Notes under the pieces: generated by a model
The model's database searches: none
What the model was told of the DNA's origin: nothing
What the model saw: only the letters and a program-made list of their open reading frames with translations
In this document: piece by piece, positions 22,773 to 30,654 of the stretch
Numbering within the stretch: position 1 is the stretch's first letter
Layout: each line of letters begins with the position of its first letter
Source of the DNA: Orbaceae bacterium ESL0727
Lineage (GTDB): Bacteria > Pseudomonadota > Gammaproteobacteria > Enterobacterales > Orbaceae
NCBI GenBank assembly: GCA_029433345.1
Contig: JAQTHY010000001.1
Location: forward strand, 1,426,001-1,490,000
DNA length: 64,000 bases
Direction: 5' to 3'
Made by a program: the position numbers and the translations under genes

Positions 22773-23367
22773 ACACTAGTTTATTTGTTTTTTCCGTGTA
22801 TACGGTGCAGTTGTCAGGAATGTTTTTATTAATAAACGTCATTGCACCGATTCGTACATTATCTCCGATCTTGATGTTATCACTGATAATGCAACTATTT
22901 GCTCCAATAAAGACATTATTTCCAATAGTGATCAAATAGGTATCTAGATATTTTCCACTTGGATTTGTTGGTATTGTTTTAATGCCAATTGTTGTGTTTT
23001 GTCGTATATTTAAATAATCACCAATTTTTGCATCAGAACCGATAATTACACTGCAGAAATGATCAATATGTGGACATATTCCGATTTTCGCACCCAGTTT
23101 AATATCAACATTAAATTTAAATGTTAATCGGTTATTCATTTTTACAGCTATTCTCTTTTGTTTTTTATTACCTTTTGTATACATTTCATTTAAAAGTCGC
23201 CAGATAGCCCAGAATTTGATATTTAAGTCTACGGACTCATTGTAACGTCTAAATAATCGACGCCATTTAAAAGGTTTTTTTTTGATTACTTCTAACTGCC
23301 AATATTTTTTCAATTCAGTTAAATCGTGCGTCATCAAGAAACTAATAATAGTTATATAATTAATCAT
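22765..23367 (-). CDS. Hexapeptide-repeat acetyltransferase (serine acetyltransferase-like)
   Basis: A 200-aa left-handed beta-helix acyltransferase. The C-terminal half shows hexapeptide repeats ([LIV]-G-x-x-x-x: LGAKIG, IGSDAKIGDYLNI, IGNNVFIGANSCI, IGDNVRIGAMTFI), with the acceptor-side His in CPHIDH. The N-terminal 75 residues are helical and basic, as in CysE-like and sugar O-acetyltransferases. It is monocistronic and reads towards the fibre genes. An O-acetyltransferase beside phage fibre genes may modify the surface glycan (serotype conversion or self-protection), but that is inference. It could also be a host gene at the junction. Confidence 0.75.
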   Translation of the reverse strand: MINYITIISFLMTHDLTELKKYWQLEVIKKKPFKWRRLFRRYNESVDLNIKFWAIWRLLNEMYTKGNKKQKRIAVKMNNRLTFKFNVDIKLGAKIGICPHIDHFCSVIIGSDAKIGDYLNIRQNTTIGIKTIPTNPSGKYLDTYLITIGNNVFIGANSCIISDNIKIGDNVRIGAMTFINKNIPDNCTVYTEKTNKLVFK

Positions 23368-23513
23368 AGTATTTTAATGTAAAAACCAAGTATTTTATGA
23401 TGTAGGGATTATAACAAATAACATTATGTCAGCAAAACATAATAATATTAATGACAGTATGGATGACGGTATTTTATTTAAAATTTAATAAAATATATTT
23501 ATTATTCAATCTA
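23368..23513. other. AT-rich CRISPR leader / prophage-chromosome junction
   Basis: There is no gene between the acetyltransferase start and the first CRISPR repeat. The last 60 nt are strongly AT-rich and end right at the repeat, as CRISPR leaders do. No tRNA or att-like direct repeat is recognisable, so the right end of the phage-derived region is only bracketed here. Confidence 0.5.
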
Positions 23514-23601
23514 GTTCACTGCCGTATAGATCGCTTAGAAATACTGTAAGTATTGGGTAAAAAAGCAAAAGGTGTTCCCTGCCGCACAGGTAGTCGTTGT
23601 G
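23514..23601 (+). CRISPR. Minimal type I-F CRISPR array (2 repeats, 1 spacer)
   Basis: Repeat 1 (23514-23541, 28 nt) begins GTTCACTGCCGTATAG and ends CTTAGAAA, the I-F consensus. The spacer is exactly 32 nt (23542-23573), the standard I-F length. Repeat 2 (23574-23601) begins GTTCCCTGCCGCACAGG and degenerates at its 3' end, as terminal repeats do. In repeat 1 the Csy4-type hairpin is damaged: the arm expected as GGCAG reads GATCG. Repeat 2 keeps its stem (CTGCC with GGTAG, one G-U pair). The array is oriented towards cas1, 96 nt downstream. Confidence 0.85.
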
Positions 23602-23696
23602 AATAAAATAGGTTTATTTGTCGTTAGATGCTGGTTTTTTGTGCATTGTAATGCTACTTTATTCACCTTTGCGATTAACGCGAGTGGCTATTTTTT

Positions 23697-24683
23697 ATGG
23701 ATATGATTGATTCTGCGCATCTTAAAACTATCTTACATTCTAAACGCGCTAATATTTATTATTTAGAACATTGCCGACTGCTTGTTAATGGTGGCAGAGT
23801 TGAGTATGTGACCGAACAAGGCAAAGAATCGCTGTATTGGAATATTCCGATTGCGAATACCAGCGCTATTTTACTCGGTACAGGTACATCACTGACACAA
23901 GCCGCAGTGAGGGAGCTTTCACGGGCAGGGGTGATGGTTGGATTTTGTGGCGGCGGAGGAACACCGTTATTTTCCTCTACCGAAGCGGAATTTGCCTGTC
24001 AATTTTTTTCGCCACAAAGTGAGTATCGTCCAACTGAATATCTGCAACGGTGGTGTCAGTTCTGGTTTGATGATAACCGTCGATTACAGGCCGCAAAACA
24101 GTTACAAAATCAGCGCCTGGATCTGATTATGCAATGTTGGCCGCAAGTCGATTGGGCGATTGATCAGCCACAATTGACGGAAATTATTATTGACGCAAAA
24201 AAACAGCTGGCTGATGCCGACAATAGTCAAGCGTTGCTGGCAGCAGAAGGGCGTTTTAGTAAGCGACTTTACGGCCTGGCCAATCAATTAACGTTACAAA
24301 ATGCGTCATTTTCACGAGAACATGGCACACGCGGTAAACGTTATGATCCGGCCAATCAGTTTTTAGATCATGGTAATTATTTAGCCTATGGTTTAGGCGC
24401 AACGGCTTGCTGGGTATTGGGATTGCCACATGGTTTGGCGATTTTACATGGCAAAACGCGACGTGGTGGTCTGGTTTTTGATGCTGCCGATATTATTAAA
24501 GACGCGATGATTATGCCACAAGCTTTTTTATCTGCTTTACGTGGCGATAATGAGAAGGAATTCCGGCAAGCGTGCATTGCGCAATTTGCTCAATTGGAAG
24601 CGCTGGACATCATCATCGATACCTTAAAACAGATTGCTGAACAGCAGGCATCTGATTTACATCAGCATAGTGAAGCGGTATGA
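23697..24683 (+). CDS. cas1: Type I-F Cas1 integrase
   Basis: A 328-aa protein of normal I-F length. It follows the family closely (LKTILHSKRANIYYLEHCRLLVNGGRVEYVTE, VGFCGGGGTPLF, SEYRPTEYLQRW). The expected metal-binding set is present: E184 in AAEGRFSKRLY, H251 in AILHGKT and D262 in GLVFDAADIIKD. It inserts spacers into the array as a complex with Cas2-3. The stop overlaps the cas2-3 start (ATGA at 24680-24683). The reading frame is intact in spite of the loss of the effector genes. Confidence 0.95.
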   Translation: MDMIDSAHLKTILHSKRANIYYLEHCRLLVNGGRVEYVTEQGKESLYWNIPIANTSAILLGTGTSLTQAAVRELSRAGVMVGFCGGGGTPLFSSTEAEFACQFFSPQSEYRPTEYLQRWCQFWFDDNRRLQAAKQLQNQRLDLIMQCWPQVDWAIDQPQLTEIIIDAKKQLADADNSQALLAAEGRFSKRLYGLANQLTLQNASFSREHGTRGKRYDPANQFLDHGNYLAYGLGATACWVLGLPHGLAILHGKTRRGGLVFDAADIIKDAMIMPQAFLSALRGDNEKEFRQACIAQFAQLEALDIIIDTLKQIAEQQASDLHQHSEAV

Positions 24684-27600
24684 ATATCTTATTGATTAGC
24701 CAATGCCAGAAAAAGGCCCTCACCGAAACACGGCGTATCATTGATCAATTTGCTGAGCGATGCGGCGATCGCGTTTGGCAAACGGTGATAACCGAAGCCG
24801 GATTACACACATTACATAAACTATTACGGCAGCGTGCCCGCAAAAATAGCGCGATTGCCTGTTATTGGACACATGGTAAAAACCAAACCGATCTATTATG
24901 GATTGTGGGTGATCGTTCTAAATTCAATCAACAAGGTCGTGTACCGACCAATCGAACGCAGCGTAATATTTTACGCTGCGATAGCGAAAATCATTGGCAG
25001 TATGCTACAACGATTCAGCTGGTGACCACCATTGCCGCACTTCTACATGATTTAGGCAAGGCGACCATTGGCTTTCAAACTAAATTACGGGCAGCGACGC
25101 GTACCGCAGCCGATCCATTTCGACATGAATGGATTTCATTACAACTCTTTATCTTAATGATTCGTGATTGTCAGAGTAACGAGGCGATGCTTTATCGCTT
25201 AGCAAATTTTGCCGATTATCAAAAACAGAATCCGCATTGGTATAGACAGCTATCTATAACCGAAAACAATGATCTGACGCTATTGCCAGCACTGGCGCGT
25301 TGGATCGGTTGGCTGATTGTGTCTCATCACCGCATGCCATTTTTAATGCCTGTCAAATCTAACGATATCAAACGGTTACAAAAACAGTCTTTAGATATTG
25401 CTGATTTAACCGAGCAGAGTTTTTTCCATGCCCTCAACGCAGTAGACGGTTGGGTAAAAAATAGTTTTAGTGAACATACGGCACCACACCATTTTTGGCA
25501 GCTTAAAGCCGATGTGACGCAAAGTGAAGTATGGCTAAAAAAGCTTAACCGTTATGCCACCAAAGCGTTACGTCATCCACCGCTAATGGCACTTACCACA
25601 GTCGATTCTTTCCTTTTACACACGTCACGCCTGATTTTAATGGTGGCGGATCACAACTATTCCAGTCTCCCTTTCATTAATAACACAGCCAAACAGCACG
25701 ATAAATTAATTGCCAATACCAATTCGCATAAAGAAGCAAAACAGTGTTTAGATGAACATCTACTCGGTGTGGCTAATTTAGCGGCACGTTTTGCGCGACT
25801 CCTCCCCCAGCTTTCCACTATTTTACCCACTATTCATCAACATAAAGCGTTCACTCGGCGCGTCAAAACTAAATGTTTTCAATGGCAAGATTCCGCATTT
25901 GATCTCGCCAAATGTTATCAATCACAAGCAGACGACAACGGATTTTTTGGCGTCAATATGGCCTCGACTGGATGCGGAAAAACTTTAGCCAATGGTCGGA
26001 TTATGTATGCGTTATCTCATCCTGATCGAGGGGCACGCTTCACCATTGCGCTTGGCCTGCGCGTACTGACCTTGCAAACCGGGCAAGCACTACGCGATCG
26101 CCTGCAATTATCGAATGAACAGTTAGCCATTTTAGTAGGGGGCAAAGCGACACAGACGTTGTTTGATTTAAATGATGAGGCAAAGCAGAAGGCATCATCA
26201 GCACCTCTAAATAATCAAACCCAATATGACGACTGGGGCGCGGAATCAGCCGAAAGTTTTATCGATGAATTTGTTGATGTGGCCGCAAGTGGTATCGCCG
26301 ACGAAGAGTTGGGCACGATTATCGACAATCCCAAAGCCAGGCAGCTCCTGTATGCACCTATTGTTAGCTGCACGGTGGATCATCTTATGCAAGCGAGTGA
26401 ATGTCTGCGTGGCGGTAAATATATTGCGCCAACGTTACGATTACTGTCTGCCGATCTGATTTTAGATGAACCGGATGATTTTGATCAAAATGATTTACCT
26501 GCCTTAGCGCGATTAGTCTATTTAGCCGGATTATGGGGGAGTAAAGTGCTGCTATCCTCGGCAACACTCACGCCCGATCTGATTGTTGGCTTGTTCGATG
26601 CCTATCAAGCAGGGAGACGAATTTGGCAACACAATTGCGGTTCTACTGCGGCGCCTCATACGATTATCTGTGGTTGGTTCGACGAATATGTACAATCAAT
26701 AGTACCTGTTAGCGATAGCGACCATTTTCGTCATCAACATCAAGGGTTTGTTAGCGATCGTGTGGCACATTTGGCACAATGTGCTGTCCGCCGGCAAGGG
26801 GAAATTTTAGCACTGCTTAATTATCAAACCGATAAAAAAGAAAATGATAGCCTAAATTATACGCGACTGGCCAAGCAGATAGTGACGCAAGCGCACCAAT
26901 TCCACCTGGCGCATGCCGAATCTGATCCCCTTACGCATAAAACGGTCAGTATTGGCTTAGTCCGTTTTGCCCATACTGATGATCTAATTGCCATCGCCCA
27001 ACAGATTTATCAGCAGATTCAACCCCCCGAAGAGACTGCCTTGCATATTGTGGTTTATCATGCGCGGCAACTGCTGTTATTGCGTAGCCAATTAGAAGAA
27101 AAACTCGATCGTCTTTTGAATCGTAGCGTACCCGAAAAGCTATTTACGCAACCCGAAGTGCGGGACGTGCTCGATAGCAGTCCTTATCAACAGCATATTT
27201 TTATCGTCTTAGGCACACCAGTGACCGAAGTGGGGCGTGATCATGACTATGATTGGGCGATTGTCGAGCCGTCGTCGATGCGATCAATCATTCAGCTAGT
27301 TGGGCGCGTATGGCGGCATCGCCCACAAAAAGTGGCCAGCGTGGCGAATGTGGCAATGTTAGGCAGTAATTTAAACGCGCTAAAATATGGTGCTGATTTA
27401 GGGGTGACGCAAGGGAAAAGTTGTTTTGAAAAACCGGGATTTGAAGCGGAAGATTTTTTGCTGGCGTCGCATAAAAGCCAAGATATTATTCTGCCTGAAC
27501 AGCTCAGCAATATTAATGCAATTCCCCGTATCCAATGCGACAATAAAGTGCACGAACCGTCACCGGCATTATCCGCGTCCCCACAGATAAAAAGAGCAAC

Positions 27601-28138
27601 GCCTATCTTACCTGCCAAAAAACGCACAACGCGTGTCAATCACACTTTAGCCGAGCTCGAACATCATGTCATGGCGCATCTATTTGCTATGCCTGATGGG
27701 ACGGTTACCGCAAACAAAAGTAATTATGTGACCAGTTATTGGCAAACCGGCTTGGCCCATCATTATTGTTCACATTTGCAATTAATTTCGCCTTTTCGGC
27801 AACAAAATTATCGAGAACGCGACTATGTGTGTCAGTTAGATGACGAAGATAATTATCAATTTTGCTTAGCTGATATTGCCTGGCAGACACCGGATCACGG
27901 TTGTCGGGAAAAACAAAATCATCTGATTTCGTACCAATCTTGGGGCATACCCCAGCCTGCTGTCAGCCTTTGGTTAGTTAATTCGGTAGCAAAAGCGTTA
28001 TCAGGACTGGCATCGCTAGACAAATTTAGCCATACCAATCGCTATCGATTAGCAAATGAATTTTGTACGGTCAGTTTAGATGAAAATTATCGCTGGCTGT
28101 TTAATCCGAATATCGGTTTTTATCGACATAAAAGCTGA
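24680..28138 (+). CDS. cas3: Type I-F Cas2-Cas3 fusion nuclease-helicase
   Basis: 1152 aa, normal for the I-F fusion. A Cas2 domain occupies about residues 1-95, followed by an HD nuclease (H123-D124 in ALLHDLGKA) and an SF2 helicase with Walker A ASTGCGKT (428-435), DExx box LDEPDD (D596) and motif VI QLVGRVWRHR. No frameshift or stop interrupts it. It normally degrades target DNA after recruitment by the Csy complex and joins Cas1 in adaptation. Here the expected downstream csy1-csy4 are missing: the next feature is an 11-bp inverted repeat and then htpG on the other strand. Confidence 0.95.
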   Translation: MNILLISQCQKKALTETRRIIDQFAERCGDRVWQTVITEAGLHTLHKLLRQRARKNSAIACYWTHGKNQTDLLWIVGDRSKFNQQGRVPTNRTQRNILRCDSENHWQYATTIQLVTTIAALLHDLGKATIGFQTKLRAATRTAADPFRHEWISLQLFILMIRDCQSNEAMLYRLANFADYQKQNPHWYRQLSITENNDLTLLPALARWIGWLIVSHHRMPFLMPVKSNDIKRLQKQSLDIADLTEQSFFHALNAVDGWVKNSFSEHTAPHHFWQLKADVTQSEVWLKKLNRYATKALRHPPLMALTTVDSFLLHTSRLILMVADHNYSSLPFINNTAKQHDKLIANTNSHKEAKQCLDEHLLGVANLAARFARLLPQLSTILPTIHQHKAFTRRVKTKCFQWQDSAFDLAKCYQSQADDNGFFGVNMASTGCGKTLANGRIMYALSHPDRGARFTIALGLRVLTLQTGQALRDRLQLSNEQLAILVGGKATQTLFDLNDEAKQKASSAPLNNQTQYDDWGAESAESFIDEFVDVAASGIADEELGTIIDNPKARQLLYAPIVSCTVDHLMQASECLRGGKYIAPTLRLLSADLILDEPDDFDQNDLPALARLVYLAGLWGSKVLLSSATLTPDLIVGLFDAYQAGRRIWQHNCGSTAAPHTIICGWFDEYVQSIVPVSDSDHFRHQHQGFVSDRVAHLAQCAVRRQGEILALLNYQTDKKENDSLNYTRLAKQIVTQAHQFHLAHAESDPLTHKTVSIGLVRFAHTDDLIAIAQQIYQQIQPPEETALHIVVYHARQLLLLRSQLEEKLDRLLNRSVPEKLFTQPEVRDVLDSSPYQQHIFIVLGTPVTEVGRDHDYDWAIVEPSSMRSIIQLVGRVWRHRPQKVASVANVAMLGSNLNALKYGADLGVTQGKSCFEKPGFEAEDFLLASHKSQDIILPEQLSNINAIPRIQCDNKVHEPSPALSASPQIKRATPILPAKKRTTRVNHTLAELEHHVMAHLFAMPDGTVTANKSNYVTSYWQTGLAHHYCSHLQLISPFRQQNYRERDYVCQLDDEDNYQFCLADIAWQTPDHGCREKQNHLISYQSWGIPQPAVSLWLVNSVAKALSGLASLDKFSHTNRYRLANEFCTVSLDENYRWLFNPNIGFYRHKS

Positions 28139-28149
28139 TCATAACATAA

Positions 28150-28186
28150 CGAGACGGATTATAAGGTGTCCCCCAAATCCGTCTCG
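28150..28186 (+). terminator. Inverted repeat / terminator after cas3
   Basis: CGAGACGGATT (28150-28160) pairs perfectly with AATCCGTCTCG (28176-28186) around a 15-nt loop. The following T tract is weak. It lies 12 nt after the cas3 stop and probably ends the cas transcript, so no downstream effector gene would be co-transcribed. Confidence 0.6.
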
Positions 28187-28278
28187 TCTTGGTTTGCTTC
28201 GCTTCTCTTTGCCATTCTTACGCATGATCAGTGAGAGGATAAAGCTGTTCTTTATTATAATCAATTATTAATTACTTG

Positions 28279-28306
28279 TTAATGATTAATGATTAATGAT
28301 TAATGA
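28279..28306 (+). repeat. 7-bp tandem repeat (TTAATGA x4)
   Basis: Four perfect TTAATGA units followed by a variant, between the convergent cas3 and htpG genes. The sequence to 28346 continues as degenerate TTATTGAT-type units. No gene. Confidence 0.85.
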
Positions 28307-28346
28307 TTAATCACCTATTCGTAATTTATTGATTATTAACTATTGA

Positions 28347-30224
28347 TTATTGATTGCTTAATAGTTTATTAATGGTCTGAATAAACGCACTCGGATCATT
28401 CAATGAACCTTTTTCAGCAAGCAACGCTTGATCAAGGAGTAATGACACCCAATCTTTAAACGCCGCATCATCTTTCGTATCAGCCACACGTTTGACCAAT
28501 GGATGCTCTGGGTTAAGCTCAAAGGTATATTTTATCTCTGGTGCTTTTTGCCCTGCGGCCGCAAACAATTTGGCCATTTGTGTTGTCATCTCATCAGCTG
28601 TTGTGGTGACCACTGCAGGTGTATCGGTTAAGCGGTGGGTTAGTTTGACCTCTTTCACTTTATCGCCTAACACGGTTTTCACGCGCTCAACAAACGGTTC
28701 TAACTCTTTATCCGCTTCTTTTTGCGTTTCGCTATCTTGGTCAGCCAATTTTTCGATAGATTCATCTGATTTACTGACAGATTGGAATGATTTACCGGCA
28801 AATTCAGTCAAATTACTCATCATCCATTCATCGATACGGTCTGAGAGCAATAATACTTCGATACCTTTTTTACGGAATAACTCAAGTAATGGACTATTTT
28901 TCGCCGCAGCATAGCTATCAGCGGTAATATAATAGATTTTATCTTGACCTTCTTGCATACGACTTAGGTAATCGTCGAGCGAAACGGTTTGTGCATCGCT
29001 ATCATTATGCGTTGAGGCAAATCGCAATAATTTGGCAATGGTTTCGCGATTAGTAAAATCTTCGCCAGTCCCTTCTTTTAACACCAAACCAAATTCTGTC
29101 CAGAACTGTTGATATTTTTCGTGATCATCTGTCGCCAATTTTTCGAGCAATTGCAACACCCGTTTGGTACATGCATTACGTAAACTTTGGGTCACTTTGC
29201 TATCTTGTAAAATTTCGCGTGATACGTTTAGTGGTAAGTCATTAGAATCGATCAAACCTTTTACAAAACGTAAATAGTTAGGCATAAACTGATCAGCATC
29301 ATCCATAATAAATACGCGCTGTACATAAAGTTTTAGTCCATGTTTATTATCGCGATTCCACATATCCCATGGTGCTTTGGATGGAATATAGAGCAAGCTG
29401 GTATATTCTTGTTTACCCTCAACACGATTGTGTGCCCAGGTTAACGGATCGGCAAAGTCGTGCGAAATATGTTTATAAAATTCTTTATATTCATCATCAC
29501 TAATATCCGCTTTATTACGCGTCCAAAGTGCCTGTGCCTTATTGACTTTTTCCCATTTCACTTCGTTGGTTTTTTCGTCAGTTACCTGAACTTCGACCGG
29601 TAACGAAATATGGTCAGCATATTTGCTGATAATTGAACGCAAACGCCAATCATCCAAAAATTCCTGCTCATCTTTTTTCAGATGTAAGGTGATCTCGGTA
29701 CCGCGATTCTCTTTGCTAATATCCGAAATAGTATATTCACCTTCACCTGCCGATTCCCACAATACTGCTTCATCAGCGGCCGCTGTTGCTGCACGGGTTT
29801 TCACGGTAACTTTATCAGCCACCATAAATGAAGAGTAGAATCCTACCCCAAATTGACCAATTAATTGGCTATCTTTCGCTTTATCATTGCCGATAGATTC
29901 TAAAAAAGCTTTGGTGCCCGATTTCGCAATGGTGCCAAGATTTTCGACCACTTCATCACGTGTCATCCCGATACCGTTATCGCTAATGGTGATGGTGCCG
30001 GCTTCTTTATCTGCCGCAATACGCACACCCAATTCGGTATCGCCTGCATAAAGGTTAGGGTCTTCTAATGCTTTAAAACGCAATTTATCGGCAGCATCCG
30101 ATGCGTTAGAAATTAGTTCTCTTAGAAAGATTTCTTTGTTGGAGTATAAAGAGTGAATCATCAGATGAAGAAGTTGTTTGACTTCGGATTGAAATCCACG
30201 AATTTCAGTTCCTAGTTTACTCAT
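28347..30224 (-). CDS. htpG: HtpG (Hsp90-family chaperone)
   Basis: A 625-aa cytosolic ATP-dependent chaperone. The GHKL ATPase motifs are all present: [14 protein letters not shown] (about 32-46), DNGIGM (about 80-85), [11 protein letters not shown] and GTEITLHL. Middle and C-terminal dimerisation domains are full length. It is transcribed alone, convergent with the cas genes. A sigma32-like promoter is visible about 220 nt upstream (30445-30474). In several gammaproteobacteria HtpG stabilises large proteins, including Cas3 in E. coli, but adjacency to cas3 here is probably chance. Confidence 0.97.
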   Translation of the reverse strand: MSKLGTEIRGFQSEVKQLLHLMIHSLYSNKEIFLRELISNASDAADKLRFKALEDPNLYAGDTELGVRIAADKEAGTITISDNGIGMTRDEVVENLGTIAKSGTKAFLESIGNDKAKDSQLIGQFGVGFYSSFMVADKVTVKTRAATAAADEAVLWESAGEGEYTISDISKENRGTEITLHLKKDEQEFLDDWRLRSIISKYADHISLPVEVQVTDEKTNEVKWEKVNKAQALWTRNKADISDDEYKEFYKHISHDFADPLTWAHNRVEGKQEYTSLLYIPSKAPWDMWNRDNKHGLKLYVQRVFIMDDADQFMPNYLRFVKGLIDSNDLPLNVSREILQDSKVTQSLRNACTKRVLQLLEKLATDDHEKYQQFWTEFGLVLKEGTGEDFTNRETIAKLLRFASTHNDSDAQTVSLDDYLSRMQEGQDKIYYITADSYAAAKNSPLLELFRKKGIEVLLLSDRIDEWMMSNLTEFAGKSFQSVSKSDESIEKLADQDSETQKEADKELEPFVERVKTVLGDKVKEVKLTHRLTDTPAVVTTTADEMTTQMAKLFAAAGQKAPEIKYTFELNPEHPLVKRVADTKDDAAFKDWVSLLLDQALLAEKGSLNDPSAFIQTINKLLSNQ

Positions 30225-30654
30225 TAGTATCTACCTCGAATTTAACGTATTTGTTTATTTGTTGATATCTATCCATGCCATTGCGCGATGCGTAAAAAAG
30301 ATGCATAAAAAGAGAACTGTCATAACGCAGCGCGTGTAAAAATCTTTCCTCATCTACCACATTTTGCCAGCCATAACGGGCGAAACATCACAATGTAAAA
30401 GAGAACGACTCCCTGCAATAGTCATGGGAATAAATCGTTACTAGTTATGTGGGCATAAAAAAACTTTTTTCAAGGGAGGGAAATAAATTAACGCATTTAT
30501 CCTATCCACTATTGCCGTTTTTATCGCCGCAACTTTTTATCGCCTCAACAGTGGCGGCGTAAAAAGTGGTGACAAATGCGTCTGTTTTAGCTTTGCCAGC
30601 AGGTTAATGCTTGGCAAATTTGATTCTTACTATTTGATTCTTAGTATGTGTTTC
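30225..30654. other. Intergenic region upstream of htpG
   Basis: 430 nt with no supportable gene. It holds the htpG heat-shock promoter and, near the zntA end (about 30616-30662), degenerate repeats of a TTTGATTCTTA/GTTTCTTAGTA type. Confidence 0.6.
30445..30474 (-). promoter_or_regulatory. Sigma32-type heat-shock promoter for htpG
   Basis: On the minus strand CTTGAAA (30474-30468) is separated by 14 nt from CCCACATAA (30453-30445), close to the sigma32 consensus CTTGAAA / CCCCATnT. It implies a 5' untranslated region of about 210 nt before the htpG ATG. Confidence 0.6.

Noticed and set aside
23368-23513. A tRNA or att core repeat at the right end of the phage region
   Set aside because: No tRNA-like cloverleaf or direct repeat of the left side could be found, and the left end is outside the window.
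28347-30224. htpG as a functional partner of the neighbouring cas3
   Set aside because: E. coli HtpG is known to stabilise Cas3, but the two genes are convergent, htpG has its own heat-shock promoter, and loss of csy genes makes the adjacency more likely accidental.
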